The position numbers and the translations under genes were made by a program. The notes beneath the pieces were generated by a model. It saw nothing but the letters and a program-made list of their open reading frames with translations, searched no databases and had not been told where the DNA came from. Shown one piece after another: positions 30,540 through 41,538 of a stretch of DNA of 64,000 nt; positions within the stretch are counted from its first letter, which is position 1, and each line of letters starts with the position of its first letter. This DNA is from Rhodanobacter lindaniclasticus (lineage in GTDB: Bacteria > Pseudomonadota > Gammaproteobacteria > Xanthomonadales > Rhodanobacteraceae), in the NCBI RefSeq assembly GCF_004799035.1, contig NZ_MWIO01000027.1:1-64000 (forward strand), given 5' to 3'.

Positions 30540-32117
30540 TTATTCCCACTCGATCGTGGCAGGCGGCTTGCCGCTGATGTCATAGACAACACGAGAAACG
30601 CCACGCAATTCGTTGATTATCCTGTTGGATACCTTGCCGAGAAAGTCGTAGGGCAGATGTGCCCAGTGGGCGGTCATGAAGTCGATGGTTTCGACGGCGC
30701 GCAGGGCAATGACCCATTCGTAGGCACGTGCATCGCCCACCACGCCCACCGATTTCACCGGCAGGAACACGGCGAAGGCCTGACTGGTCCTGTCGTACAA
30801 GTCCGCGTTGCGCAGCTCGTCGATGAAGATCGCGTCGGCCTGGGCCAGCAGCTCGGCATATTCGCGTTTCACCTCGCCGAGGATGCGCACGCCCAGACCG
30901 GGCCCCGGGAACGGATGGCGATAGACCATTTCGCGCGGCAGGCCTAGCTCCACGCCGATGCGGCGCACCTCGTCCTTGAACAGCTCGCGCAGCGGCTCGA
31001 CCAGCTTCAGCTTCATGTGCGCCGGCAGGCCGCCGACATTGTGGTGGCTCTTGATGACGTGCGCCTTGCCGGTCTTGCTGCCGGCCGACTCGATCACGTC
31101 GGGGTAGATCGTGCCCTGCGCCAGCCACTTCACCTTGCTGCCGTCGGCGGTGATCTTGCCCGACTCCTCGTCGAAGATCTCCACGAACAGGCCGCCGATG
31201 ATCTTGCGCTTGGCTTCCGGGTCGGCCACGCCTTCCAGTGCCTTGAAGTAGCGGTCGGCCGCGTTCACGCGGATCACCTTGACGCCCATGTGCTCGGCCA
31301 TGGTCGCCATCACCTGGTCGCCCTCTTTCCAGCGCAGCAGGCCGGTGTCGACGAACACGCAGGTGAGCCGATCGCCGATCGCCTTGTGCAGCAGCGCGGC
31401 CACCACCGAGGAATCGACGCCGCCGGAGAGGCCCAGCAGCACGTGATCGTCGCCAACCTGCTCGCGCACGCGGGCGATCTGGTCGTCGATGATGTTGGCC
31501 GGCGTCCACAGCGTGGCGCAGCCGCAGACCTCGGTGATGAAGCGCTTGAGCAGCGCCCCGCCCTGCTTCGTGTGGGTCACCTCCGGATGGAACTGCACGC
31601 CGTACCAGTGCTTGTCGTGGTTCTCCATCACCGCCACCGGGATGCGGTCGGTGCTGCCGGTGACGACGAAACCCGGCGGCGCGCGCGACACGTGGTCGCC
31701 GTGGCTCATCCACACGTCCAGCCGGTGTGCGTCGACGTGGTCGCTGAGGCCGTCGAACAGGCGGCTGCTGGCGGCGATGTCCACCGTGGCATGGCCGAAC
31801 TCGCGCTGGTCGGCCGCTTCGGTGGCGCCGCCCAGCTGCGCGGCCAGGGTCTGCATGCCGTAACAGATGCCGAGGATCGGCACGCCCGCATCGAACACTT
31901 GTTGCGGCGCCTTGGGTGCACCCGGAAGCGTGGTCGATTCCGGGCCGCCGGACAGGATGATGCCCTTGGCGCCGAAGGCGGCGATCTCGGCAGGTTCGTG
32001 GTCCCAGGCCCAGATCTCGCAGTACACGCCCAGCTCGCGGACGCGGCGGGCGATCAACTGCGTGTACTGCGCGCCGAAGTCGAGGATCAGGATCTTGTCG
32101 GAGTGGATGCCTTGCAT
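30540..32117 (-). CDS. guaA: GMP synthase (glutamine-hydrolysing)
   Basis: A 525-residue enzyme that converts XMP, ATP and glutamine to GMP. The N-terminal glutamine amidotransferase (about 1-200) has the nucleophile in [12 protein letters not shown] and the His-Glu pair in [11 protein letters not shown]. The central ATP pyrophosphatase has the P-loop [17 protein letters not shown]. The C-terminal dimerisation domain has [15 protein letters not shown] and ends PATIEWE. It is downstream of guaB with a terminator-like hairpin between them, which would set the guaB:guaA ratio. Confidence 0.97.
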   Translation of the reverse strand: MQGIHSDKILILDFGAQYTQLIARRVRELGVYCEIWAWDHEPAEIAAFGAKGIILSGGPESTTLPGAPKAPQQVFDAGVPILGICYGMQTLAAQLGGATEAADQREFGHATVDIAASSRLFDGLSDHVDAHRLDVWMSHGDHVSRAPPGFVVTGSTDRIPVAVMENHDKHWYGVQFHPEVTHTKQGGALLKRFITEVCGCATLWTPANIIDDQIARVREQVGDDHVLLGLSGGVDSSVVAALLHKAIGDRLTCVFVDTGLLRWKEGDQVMATMAEHMGVKVIRVNAADRYFKALEGVADPEAKRKIIGGLFVEIFDEESGKITADGSKVKWLAQGTIYPDVIESAGSKTGKAHVIKSHHNVGGLPAHMKLKLVEPLRELFKDEVRRIGVELGLPREMVYRHPFPGPGLGVRILGEVKREYAELLAQADAIFIDELRNADLYDRTSQAFAVFLPVKSVGVVGDARAYEWVIALRAVETIDFMTAHWAHLPYDFLGKVSNRIINELRGVSRVVYDISGKPPATIEWE

Positions 32118-32139
32118 CTTTCAGACTCTTGGAAAGTAC

Positions 32140-32184
32140 AAAAACGGCCGCGGCGCCCTTCCCCGGATGCAGGAAGGACGCCGC
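32140..32184 (-). terminator. Terminator or attenuator between guaB and guaA
   Basis: On the minus strand GCGGCG...CGCCGC with an inner CTTCC/GGAAG pairing forms a long hairpin, followed by GGCCGTTTTTG. It lies in the 91-base gap between the two guanine-synthesis genes and would let only part of the transcripts continue into guaA. Confidence 0.7.
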
Positions 32185-32208
32185 GAAGTACTGGAAGGCC
32201 CGGACTCG

Positions 32209-33693
<1,485 letters not shown>

Positions 33694-33815
33694 TTATACG
33701 TTCCCTTCACTGCCCTCGCCAGCGCCAGGCTGGCCGCGCGCACTCCCGATCGCCGCGCTGTGATGACATAGCACCGCGCCCGGCGTGTATCTTGGCCTCC
33801 CCCGCAGGAGCAACC

Positions 33816-34802
33816 GTGCACTCGCATCCGTCCCACGATCATGATCACGCGCACCGGCATGGCCATGCCCATGCATCTGGCCATCATGCCCACGGCGTGG
33901 CCCGTGATGCCGATCGACCTTACCTGACGATCGCCCTGTTGCTGCTGCTGGGTTTCATGATCGTCGAGGTGGTGGTCGGCATCCTTGCCCAATCGCTGGC
34001 GCTGATCTCCGATGCCGGCCACATGCTCACCGACGTCGGCGCGATCGCCTTGGCGCTGGTGGCGATGCGGCTGGCCAGCCGGCCGGCGCGCGGCAGCTAC
34101 ACCTTCGGGCTCAAGCGAGTGGAGATCCTCAGCGCACAGGCCAATGGCGTGACCTTGCTGCTGCTGTCGGTATGGTTCGTGGCCGAGGCGGTGCGCCGGC
34201 TGATCCACCCGCCCTCCGTGCACGGCCTGCTGGTCACCGTGGTGGCGGTGGCGGGCATTGGCGTGAACCTGCTGGCGGTGTGGGCGATGAGCAAGGCCAA
34301 TCGCGAGAGCCTCAACATCCAGGGCAGCTACCAGCACGTTCTCACCGATCTCTACGCGTTCATCGCCACGGCGGTGGCCGGCGTGCTGGTGTGGTGGACG
34401 GGGTGGAACCGGTTCGATTCCCTCGCGGCGCTGGTGGTGGCGGCGCTGATGCTCAGGGCCGGCATCGGCCTGGTGCGCGACGCCGGTCGGGTTTTCCTGG
34501 AGGCGGCACCGCGTGGGCTGGAGCCGGACGCGATCGCCCAGGCCATGCATGCCCTGCCCGCGGTAACACGCGTGGACGACCTGCACGTATGGGAGGTGAC
34601 CTCGGGCATGCCGGCGCTGTCGGCGCACGTTTTCGTCGAGCTGGATGTCGATTGTCACGACGTGCGCCGCGAACTGGAAGCCATGCTGCGCGACCGCTTC
34701 GCGATCAGCCATACGACCATCCAGACTGACCATGCAGCCGGTGGCGAGGCGACCGTCATGCCCTGCTCGCTCGACTCCCACGGTACCAGTCACTGCGGCT
34801 GA
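33816..34802 (+). CDS. Cation diffusion facilitator (CzcD/ZitB-type)
   Basis: A 328-residue inner-membrane metal/proton antiporter that exports zinc and similar ions. A His-rich N-terminus (HSHPSHDHDHAHRHGHAHAS) precedes six spans. Metal-site residues are in SLALISDAGHMLTDVGAIAL and SYQHVLTDLYAFIATAVAG, the HD and D/H pairs typical of zinc CDFs. The cytosolic C-terminal domain has VDDLHVWEVTSGMPALSAHV. Start is GTG at 33816, six bases after AGGAG; the frame is open further upstream but that part has no such signal. It is divergent from guaB. Confidence 0.93.
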   Translation: MHSHPSHDHDHAHRHGHAHASGHHAHGVARDADRPYLTIALLLLLGFMIVEVVVGILAQSLALISDAGHMLTDVGAIALALVAMRLASRPARGSYTFGLKRVEILSAQANGVTLLLLSVWFVAEAVRRLIHPPSVHGLLVTVVAVAGIGVNLLAVWAMSKANRESLNIQGSYQHVLTDLYAFIATAVAGVLVWWTGWNRFDSLAALVVAALMLRAGIGLVRDAGRVFLEAAPRGLEPDAIAQAMHALPAVTRVDDLHVWEVTSGMPALSAHVFVELDVDCHDVRRELEAMLRDRFAISHTTIQTDHAAGGEATVMPCSLDSHGTSHCG

Positions 34803-34811
34803 GCGAACGAC

Positions 34812-35681
34812 CTAGCCGGCGCTGCTGCGGACAGCTTGCGCCTCGGCCGCTTCCAGCGTGTTCTCCATCAAGGTGGCGACCGTCATCGGCCCGACCCCGC
34901 CCGGCACCGGCGTGATCCAGCTGGCGCGCTCGGCGGCCGGCGCGAATTCCACGTCGCCGACCAGCCGTCCATCCTCCAGCCGATTGATGCCGACGTCGAT
35001 CACCACCGCACCGGGCTTGATCCAGTCGCCGCGCACCAGCCCCGGTTTGCCGACCGCCACGATCACGATGTCGGCCTGGCGCACGAAGCTTTCCAGATCC
35101 CGCGTGAAGCGATGGCACGAGGTGGTGGTGCAGCCGGCGATCATCAGCTCCAGCACCAGGGGCCTGCCGACGTGGTTGGACACGCCGACCACCACCGCAT
35201 GCTGCCCGCGCACCGGCCGGTCGGTGTGGCCGAGCAGGGTCATCACGCCGCGCGGGGTGCACGGCCGCAGGCCGAACCGGCGCAGCGCCAACCGCCCCAC
35301 GTTGACCGCCTGGAATCCATCCACGTCCTTGCCGGGATCGATGCGGTCGACCAGCGCGTCCTCGTCGATGTGCTCAGGCAGCGGCGACTGCACCAGGATG
35401 CCGTGCACCTGCGGATCGGCGTTGAGGCGGTCGATCAGCGCGAACAACTCGGCCTGCGTGGTTTCAGCCGGAAGGTCGTGATCGAACGAACGGAAACCGG
35501 CCTGATGGCAGGCCTTGCGCTTGTTGCGCACGTATACCGCCGAGGCGGCATCGCTGCCGACCAGCACCACGGACAGCCCCGGCGCAGGCAGCCCCCGGGC
35601 CACCCGGTCGGCGACCCGCAGTTGCACCTGTTCCAGCAGTTCCCGGGCAATGCGTTTGCCGTCGAGTATGCGTGCGCTCAT
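34812..35681 (-). CDS. folD: Bifunctional methylenetetrahydrofolate dehydrogenase/cyclohydrolase
   Basis: A 289-residue enzyme that interconverts 5,10-methylene- and 10-formyl-tetrahydrofolate with NADP. Motifs: [20 protein letters not shown] with the catalytic Lys, [20 protein letters not shown], and the C-terminal [20 protein letters not shown]. The Rossmann part has [15 protein letters not shown]. The start MSARILDG at 35681 follows the family N-terminus; the frame extends upstream without support. It is convergent with the CDF gene, and its promoter region is shared with the GNAT gene at 35767. Confidence 0.96.
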   Translation of the reverse strand: MSARILDGKRIARELLEQVQLRVADRVARGLPAPGLSVVLVGSDAASAVYVRNKRKACHQAGFRSFDHDLPAETTQAELFALIDRLNADPQVHGILVQSPLPEHIDEDALVDRIDPGKDVDGFQAVNVGRLALRRFGLRPCTPRGVMTLLGHTDRPVRGQHAVVVGVSNHVGRPLVLELMIAGCTTTSCHRFTRDLESFVRQADIVIVAVGKPGLVRGDWIKPGAVVIDVGINRLEDGRLVGDVEFAPAAERASWITPVPGGVGPMTVATLMENTLEAAEAQAVRSSAG

Positions 35682-35766
35682 GCTGATCCCTGACAGTAAA
35701 GGATGCATTATCCCGGCTGGGCGACACGCGCACAAACGACGACACACCGGCAACCCGGGCAGGCAG

Positions 35767-36330
35767 ATGGAAAAAGACCCGCAGTACTCGATCGAGCTGT
35801 GCGATGCACGGCTGCGTTTGAGCCCGTGGATGGAGGACGATGCCGGGCGGCTGGTGGACGCCGTGCAGGAATCCGTCGCCAGTGTCGGACGCTGGCTGCC
35901 CTGGTGCCACGCCGGCTATGGCCGTGATCAGGCCAGCGCGTGGATCAGCCACTGCCAGGCTGGCTGGCACACCGGCCACCACTTTGCCTTCGCGATGCGC
36001 GACGGGTGCGGCGGTTCGCTGCTGGGCGGCGTGGGGCTCAACCAGTTCGAGCCGCTGCATCGGCGCGCCAACCTCGGCTACTGGGTACGCCAAGGCCGCC
36101 AGCGGCAGGGCCTGGCGGCGGCCGCGGCACAACTGGTTGCCCGCTTCGGGTTCGAGCGGCTGGGCTTGATCCGCATCGAAGTCGTGGCGCTGCCGGACAA
36201 CACGCCGAGCCGCGCCACGGCGCTGCGCATCGGCGCACGGTTCGAATCGATCGCCCGCCACCGCCTGCTGGTGAACGGGCAGCCGCGGGACGCGGCCGTG
36301 TATGGCCTGCTGCCGTCGGACCTGCCCTGA
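35767..36330 (+). CDS. GNAT acetyltransferase (RimJ/RimL-like)
   Basis: A 187-residue N-acetyltransferase. The acetyl-CoA loop is seen as [20 protein letters not shown]. It is preceded by [20 protein letters not shown] and followed by [20 protein letters not shown], the RimJ/RimL pattern that acetylates ribosomal or other protein N-termini and small amines. The N-terminal [20 protein letters not shown] is typical of the subgroup. The ribosome site is weak. It is convergent with der. Confidence 0.88.
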   Translation: MEKDPQYSIELCDARLRLSPWMEDDAGRLVDAVQESVASVGRWLPWCHAGYGRDQASAWISHCQAGWHTGHHFAFAMRDGCGGSLLGGVGLNQFEPLHRRANLGYWVRQGRQRQGLAAAAAQLVARFGFERLGLIRIEVVALPDNTPSRATALRIGARFESIARHRLLVNGQPRDAAVYGLLPSDLP

Positions 36331-36340
36331 CGGCAGGCGC

Positions 36341-37744
36341 TCAGCGCGTGCGCTTGATCAGCTCGCTGAGCCGGCGTCGGGCCTTGTGCTGCTGCTCCTT
36401 GGTCAACACCTTCTTGCGCCCCGCATAGGGGTTTTCGCCTTCGCGGAAGGCAATGCGGATCGGTGTGCCTTCGAGCTTGTAACGCTTGCGGAAGAAGTTT
36501 TCCAGGTAGCGCTGGTAGGCCGGCGCGATGTGCTTGGTGCGCGTGCCGTGGATCACGATGGTGGGCGGATTGGTGCCGCCCGGATGCGCGAAGCGCAACT
36601 TCGGCGCGTGGCCGTTGACCAGCGGCGGCTGGTAGCTCTCGTACGCCTTTTCCAGTGTGCGGGTCAGGTCGGAGGAGGCCAGCTCCTTCGTCGCCGACGC
36701 ATGCGCACGCACCACCGCGCGCATCAGCTCGCGCAGCCCGGAACCGTGCAGCGCGGAAATATGCACGCGCCTGGCCCAGTCGACGAACACCAGCCGACGA
36801 TCCAGCGCGCGCAGGCACTCCTCGCGCTGGTAGGCGTCCAGGCCATCCCACTTGTTGAGCGCGATCACCAGCGCCCTGCCCTCGTCGATGGCGTAGCCGA
36901 TCAGGGTGAGGTCCTGATCGGCCAGGTTCTCGCGCGCGTCGATCATCATCACCACCACCTGGGCGGCGGCGATCGACTGCAGCGTCTTGATCACGCTGAA
37001 CTTCTCAACCGCTTCCTCGACCCTGGCCTTGCGCCGGATGCCCGCGGTGTCGATCAGGGTGTAACGCTTGCCGTCGCGCTCCAGTGCGACCCGGATCGGG
37101 TCGCGGGTGGTGCCGGCCACGTCGGAGACGATCAGCCGTTCCTCGCCGAGCAGGCGATTGATGAGGGTGGACTTGCCGGCGTTCGGGCGGCCGACGATCG
37201 CCACGCGAATGCTGCCATCCTCGGTGGCCACTTCGCCCGCGACATCCTCGTCCGGCGGCAACAGCGGCAGCACTGCACGCAGCAGCTCGTCGGTGCCGCG
37301 CCCGTGCGCGGCCGAGATCGGCAGGGTCGAGGCCATGCCGAACGCGGCGAATTCCGCCAGCGCGGCCTGTTCGTCCAGACCGTCCGTCTTGTTTATCGCC
37401 GCAATGATCGGCTTGCCGCTGCGGCGCAGTTCGGCAAGGATCGCGTGGTCCTGCGGCAGCAGCCCGTCACGCGCATCGACCACGAAAACCAGCACCTGGG
37501 CCTCGTCGATCGCCAGTCGCACTTGCCTGGCGGTGAGCACGTCCATCGTCTCCTCGACGCCGGACAAGCCGCCCGTGTCCACCACGAGGAACGGCCGTTC
37601 GCCCAGGTGACAGGCGCCGTAGTGACGATCGCGCGTGACCCCGGGCATGTCTGCCACCAGCGCGTCGCGGCTGCGCGTGAGCACGTTGAACAGGGTCGAT
37701 TTGCCGACATTCGGGCGACCGACCAGGGCGACGACGGGCAACAT
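36341..37744 (-). CDS. der: Ribosome biogenesis GTPase Der (EngA)
   Basis: A 467-residue essential double-GTPase that assists 50S subunit assembly. Two P-loops are seen, GRPNVGKSTLFNVLTRSR at residue 9 and GRPNAGKSTLINRLLGEE at about 186, each with DTGG/DTAG and NKxD motifs (INKTDGLD, LNKWDGLD). The C-terminal KH-like domain has RYLENFFRKRYKLEGTPIRI. The tail is KKVLTKEQQHKARRRLSELI. It lies 18 bases after bamB on the same strand, last gene of the ndk-to-der cluster. Confidence 0.97.
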   Translation of the reverse strand: MLPVVALVGRPNVGKSTLFNVLTRSRDALVADMPGVTRDRHYGACHLGERPFLVVDTGGLSGVEETMDVLTARQVRLAIDEAQVLVFVVDARDGLLPQDHAILAELRRSGKPIIAAINKTDGLDEQAALAEFAAFGMASTLPISAAHGRGTDELLRAVLPLLPPDEDVAGEVATEDGSIRVAIVGRPNAGKSTLINRLLGEERLIVSDVAGTTRDPIRVALERDGKRYTLIDTAGIRRKARVEEAVEKFSVIKTLQSIAAAQVVVMMIDARENLADQDLTLIGYAIDEGRALVIALNKWDGLDAYQREECLRALDRRLVFVDWARRVHISALHGSGLRELMRAVVRAHASATKELASSDLTRTLEKAYESYQPPLVNGHAPKLRFAHPGGTNPPTIVIHGTRTKHIAPAYQRYLENFFRKRYKLEGTPIRIAFREGENPYAGRKKVLTKEQQHKARRRLSELIKRTR

Positions 37745-37762
37745 GGGAACTTCGTTCTTCGA

Positions 37763-38974
37763 TCAGGGCGAGGACAGGCGATAGGCGCCGATGCGGCCCT
37801 TCACGTCCTGGACGTACACGACGTCACCCACCACCAGCGGCTGTGCGCGGATCGCCTTCTTGGAAAGGCGTTCGTGCGCGGCCAGTGCGCCGTCGCCGGT
37901 CTGCAGCCAGTGCACGTAGCCTTCGGCGTCGCCGACCACCACGTAATTGCCCTGCACCGCCGGCCCGGTCAGCCAGCGATAGCGCAGCGAGTCGTTCTTC
38001 CACATGTCAGCACCGCCGGACTTGTCGAAGGCCCATACGCGCGACTGGTCGTCGACCCCGAAGATGGAGTTGTACTTCGACGCCAGCGAGGTGTAGCTGG
38101 AGAACGGATGCGACCACAGCGGGCGTCCGCTGGGGCCGTCGACGGCCACCACGTTGCCGTGGTACGCGGCGCTGTACAAGGTGCTGCCGTCGAGCAGGAT
38201 CGTGCCATCGGCATCGCTCAGGCGGTCGATCTCGGTGCGGCCTTCGCCGCTGGCCAGGCGCTGCTCCCACAACTTGCTGCCGTTGTCCTGGCGCAAGGCG
38301 ACCAGCAGACCATCATCGCTGCCGAAGAACACCACGCCGTTGGCGACCAGCAAGCCGCCGTTGCCGCGCACGCTCAGCAGCGGCACGTTGCCCTGGTCGT
38401 ACACCCATTGGCGCTCGCCGGTGGCCGTATCGAGCGAATAGATCCGGCCGTTGCTGCCGCGCACGATGACCTGGTTGCCGACGATCAGGGGCGAGGCCAG
38501 CACCTGCGTGTCCAGCTCGGCTTCCCAGCGCGGGCTGCCGTCCTTCGCGCTGACGCCGTAGACGTGGCCGTCGAGCGTGCCCACCGCGAGCAGGTCGCCG
38601 CTGACCGCCGGGCCGCCGGCGTACATGGCGTCCTTGCGCTTCTTGTCACCCCAGCCGAACCAGCCGTGCGTGCGCGAGCTCTTCGACCACAGCTTCTTGC
38701 CGCTGGTGGCGTCGAACGCAGCCAGCTTGCCGTCGGTGCTGTCCGCATAGAGCACGCCATCGACCACGGTCGGGCGCAGTCGCACACCGCTGTCTCCCGC
38801 GCCGTCGCCCACCCGTGCGCGCCACAGCCGGGTCACCTGCACCGTCGGCTTGAAATCCTTGGCCAGCGGCGTCGGTGGCTGGACGTTCTCCTTCTTGAAG
38901 GAGTGGCAACCGGCGAGCGTCAGCAGCGATACCAGTGAAACCAGCATGGCGCGTTTGATCATGTGAACTTTCAT
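37763..38974 (-). CDS. bamB: Outer-membrane assembly lipoprotein BamB
   Basis: A 403-residue lipoprotein of the BAM complex, which inserts beta-barrel proteins into the outer membrane. The lipobox LLTLAGC at about residue 23 is followed by an eight-bladed PQQ-type beta-propeller; blade signatures include LAAFDATSGKKLWSK, GHVYGVSAKDGSPRWEAELD and VVAVDGPSGRPLWSH. The end VVYVQDVKGRIGAYRLSSP is typical. It overlaps the yfgM-like gene by four bases and precedes der, the conserved gammaproteobacterial order. Confidence 0.96.
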   Translation of the reverse strand: MKVHMIKRAMLVSLVSLLTLAGCHSFKKENVQPPTPLAKDFKPTVQVTRLWRARVGDGAGDSGVRLRPTVVDGVLYADSTDGKLAAFDATSGKKLWSKSSRTHGWFGWGDKKRKDAMYAGGPAVSGDLLAVGTLDGHVYGVSAKDGSPRWEAELDTQVLASPLIVGNQVIVRGSNGRIYSLDTATGERQWVYDQGNVPLLSVRGNGGLLVANGVVFFGSDDGLLVALRQDNGSKLWEQRLASGEGRTEIDRLSDADGTILLDGSTLYSAAYHGNVVAVDGPSGRPLWSHPFSSYTSLASKYNSIFGVDDQSRVWAFDKSGGADMWKNDSLRYRWLTGPAVQGNYVVVGDAEGYVHWLQTGDGALAAHERLSKKAIRAQPLVVGDVVYVQDVKGRIGAYRLSSP

Positions 38975-39621
38975 GCACCCTGCTTCCCGGCCACGGCCAG
39001 ATCATCGAGTTTCATCTGCAAGGCGCCGCGTTGCGGGGCGTCCTCGCTCAGTGCCGACATGGCCGACTGGTAGGCCTTGCGTGCGTCGTCCATGCGTCCA
39101 AGCTTGACCAGCGCATCGCCGCGGAGTTCCTGCGCCAGGGCCTGGAAGCTGCCGGCCGGCACGCGGTCGAGTGTGGTCAGCGCGGCCTGGGCCTGGTCGC
39201 GCGCCAGTTGGACCCGGGCAATCCGCACCATGGTCAGTGCCTTCAGCGGCTCTTCGGTGGTGTGGCTTTCGGCCCACTCCAGCGAGGCCTGGGCCTTGTC
39301 CAGCTGCTTGTCCTGCAGTTGCTGCCGGGCGCGGTCACTGACGGCGAACAGCGCATAGGGCGACTTGGCGTAATCCTTCATCAGCTGGTCGGTCAGCTGG
39401 GTAGCCACGTCGGTCTTGCCGGACAGCTGCGCCACCTTGGCCTGCTGGTAGAGCTGCGAGGCCGCGCTCTCGTTGCGCACCTGGTGATTGCGCCATTGCT
39501 GCCATCCGAAGATGCCGACCAGGCCGATGAGGATGCCGACGACGATCGAAACTCCGTTCTCGCGCAGCCACTTCTGTACCAATTCGCTCTGTTCGTACTT
39601 GTCGTACTCTTCAAATGCCAT
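38971..39621 (-). CDS. YfgM-family tetratricopeptide membrane protein
   Basis: A 216-residue inner-membrane protein with one N-terminal span (about 23-42, NGVSIVVGILIGLVGIFGWQ) and a periplasmic helical-repeat domain (TPR_21 type) with SKTDVATQLTDQLMKDYAK-like helices. The start MAFEEYDKYEQSELVQKWLR is highly characteristic of YfgM/AncA. In E. coli the protein associates with the SecYEG-PpiD chaperone complex and links envelope stress to RcsB. It precedes bamB with a four-base overlap. Confidence 0.92.
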   Translation of the reverse strand: MAFEEYDKYEQSELVQKWLRENGVSIVVGILIGLVGIFGWQQWRNHQVRNESAASQLYQQAKVAQLSGKTDVATQLTDQLMKDYAKSPYALFAVSDRARQQLQDKQLDKAQASLEWAESHTTEEPLKALTMVRIARVQLARDQAQAALTTLDRVPAGSFQALAQELRGDALVKLGRMDDARKAYQSAMSALSEDAPQRGALQMKLDDLAVAGKQGA

Positions 39622-39766
39622 GCAATCACCGTTCAAGAGGCCGCACACCGCTTGGCGCAGTCCGGCGCGTAAACACAGGTAATGGATAAGTCAGGCCCGC
39701 CTGGTCGCAGGCGGGCAGTGCGCAAGCATAACCGAATTGGAGCGCCGGCAGCGCCGGCGGAACCGA

Positions 39767-40753
39767 TCAGAGGCTGGTGGCGGAGGCCTTGCCGTCCTGC
39801 ACGTGCATGCGGAAATGCGCGACGTTGGCGCGACGGAAATCGTCCAGGCCGATCGCCTTTCCGTCGATCACGACCTGGGCGCCGCCGACGTTGCCGATGC
39901 TCACGTTCAGCGGCTGGTCGCTGTAGTAGACAGTATGACTGCCAGCCGGCAGCAAACCGTATTCGAGACGCGTACCGTCGGCACGCGTCACCTCGACCCA
40001 GCTCGGTGAGCTCAGCGTCAGCTCCAGCTGATGGCCGCCGCTGCTGACCACCGGAGGGGTGGCCGGCGACTTGGCCTGGGTCGGGCTGGAGAGGTTCGGG
40101 AACGGCGCCATCGACGCCAGCAGGGGCTGCTCCGACTCCGCCTCGGTGCCATCGACCTGGGCGGTTGCCGCGGGCTGGCTGGCATCATGTCCGGTTGCCG
40201 TCACCGCAGCGGCGCCGACCGGATCCTGTTGCGCTACCGGGGCAGCGTCCAGCGGAGCGAGGTGGGTGATGTCCCGGTCCAGCGTGCTTTTCACGCCGAA
40301 CCAGAGCGTGGGCACGGCGATCACCAGGGTCAGCACCACATAGGTGGCGGCGGTGGCGTAGCGATCGAACAGGAAACGCGAATGGGAGATGCCGCCACTG
40401 GTGACAAGCGGCGTGTCGACCTGGCGGATGCGATCCACTTCCAGCTGGACCGAGACCTCGTTGATGCCGAGATAGTGGCCGTACTTGGCGATGTAACTGC
40501 CCAGGTAGACCTTCGAATCGGTGCCGTCGTACTGGTCCATCTCCAGCTTGCGCAGCACCCTCACCGGCAGGCGCAGCGTGGTGGCGCAGGCTTCCAGGTC
40601 GAGCCCGCGCGCCTCGCGTGCCGCCCGCAGCCGGCTGCCGAAGCTTGGCTGGGTCGACTCGCCGGATGTCACGCCCTGCCCCGCCGCCTGGGCGGCGGGA
40701 AGTCGGGCGCCGTCAGGCGCGTGTTCGGACGATGGAGAGTGCATGGACGTCAT
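39767..40753 (-). CDS. rodZ: RodZ-like helix-turn-helix membrane protein
   Basis: A 328-residue protein. An N-terminal HTH_25 domain at about 35-100 (FGSRLRAAREARGLDLEACA, YLGSYIAKYGHYLGINEVSV) is followed by a membrane span at about 135-155 (TYVVLTLVIAVPTLWFG). A Pro/Ala/Gln-rich periplasmic linker and a C-terminal DUF4115 domain (LELTLSSPSWVEVTRADGTR) complete it. RodZ ties MreB to the cell-wall machinery and sets rod shape. It overlaps pilF by four bases. In many relatives ispG and hisS lie between rodZ and yfgM; here only 145 bases separate them. Confidence 0.93.
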   Translation of the reverse strand: MTSMHSPSSEHAPDGARLPAAQAAGQGVTSGESTQPSFGSRLRAAREARGLDLEACATTLRLPVRVLRKLEMDQYDGTDSKVYLGSYIAKYGHYLGINEVSVQLEVDRIRQVDTPLVTSGGISHSRFLFDRYATAATYVVLTLVIAVPTLWFGVKSTLDRDITHLAPLDAAPVAQQDPVGAAAVTATGHDASQPAATAQVDGTEAESEQPLLASMAPFPNLSSPTQAKSPATPPVVSSGGHQLELTLSSPSWVEVTRADGTRLEYGLLPAGSHTVYYSDQPLNVSIGNVGGAQVVIDGKAIGLDDFRRANVAHFRMHVQDGKASATSL

Positions 40754-41538
40754 GGGTTTTGGGTTGAGTCAAGGGCGTGCGCCTGTTCCGAGTCCGGGAA
40801 CTGGCTGCGCAGTCGCTTGCCGTAATTGCGGGCCCCCTCCGGGTTGCCCATGCTCGATTCGATGTCGTGCCCCAATTTCAGCGAAGCGGCAGTCGGCTTG
40901 CCCAGCGCGTCGAAACGCTGCAGGAATGCCCTCGCGCGAAACGCATCTTTCCCCTGGTACAGAAGGCTTGCGAGTTGGAAGAGTGCCTCGCCATTTTGTG
41001 GATTTCGCGCGATGGCGTCACGAAAATCCGCTTCGGCCCTGGTTTTGTTGCCCGCCAGCAGTTGGCAGACGCCGGCGTTGGTCAGGGCCTCCGAAGGGGT
41101 GGCGTAGAACGGATCGGCCACCGCCTTGCGAAAATAGGTTTCGCCCTCGGCATAGTTGCCCTGCGAGCACAGGAACTGACCCAGGTTGTTGTTCCACGCA
41201 CCCTTGGTCGGCTCCAGCGCAACCGCCTTGCGGTAGTGCTGCTCCGCTTCGGCCAGGTTGCCGATACGCGCGTAAATGAAGGCGATGACCGTATGCGCCG
41301 GCGCGTAGTCGGGGTCGAACTTCAGCGCCATCTGCACCTTGGCCAGCGCCGTCTGCATGTCGCCGATGGTGAGGTAATGCTGGCCCAGCTCGGTGTGGAT
41401 GCGTGCCGCTTCCTTGGCCTGCTCGGCCTTGGTCTCCTGCGGCAACGGCTTGCCCAGCGCGCCGGTATTGGTGTGCGTGGTGACGCAACCGGCCAGCGCG
41501 AACAACAGGCACGGAATCACCAACCGGTCAAAGCGCAT
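40750..41538 (-). CDS. pilF: Type IV pilus biogenesis lipoprotein PilF/PilW
   Basis: A 262-residue outer-membrane lipoprotein with lipobox LLFALAGC (Cys18) and six TPR repeats, for example [26 protein letters not shown]-type helices around 95, and [20 protein letters not shown]. In Pseudomonas PilF pilots the PilQ secretin to the outer membrane. The start at 41538 gives the signal peptide directly after the Met and an 11-base overlap with the rlmN stop. Context (between rlmN and rodZ) is the normal place of this gene. Confidence 0.94.
   Translation of the reverse strand: MRFDRLVIPCLLFALAGCVTTHTNTGALGKPLPQETKAEQAKEAARIHTELGQHYLTIGDMQTALAKVQMALKFDPDYAPAHTVIAFIYARIGNLAEAEQHYRKAVALEPTKGAWNNNLGQFLCSQGNYAEGETYFRKAVADPFYATPSEALTNAGVCQLLAGNKTRAEADFRDAIARNPQNGEALFQLASLLYQGKDAFRARAFLQRFDALGKPTAASLKLGHDIESSMGNPEGARNYGKRLRSQFPDSEQAHALDSTQNP

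Noticed and set aside
36302-38938. An 878-codon plus-strand frame opposite der and bamB
   Set aside because: Both der and bamB are certain genes on the minus strand, and the antisense product has no recognisable domain.
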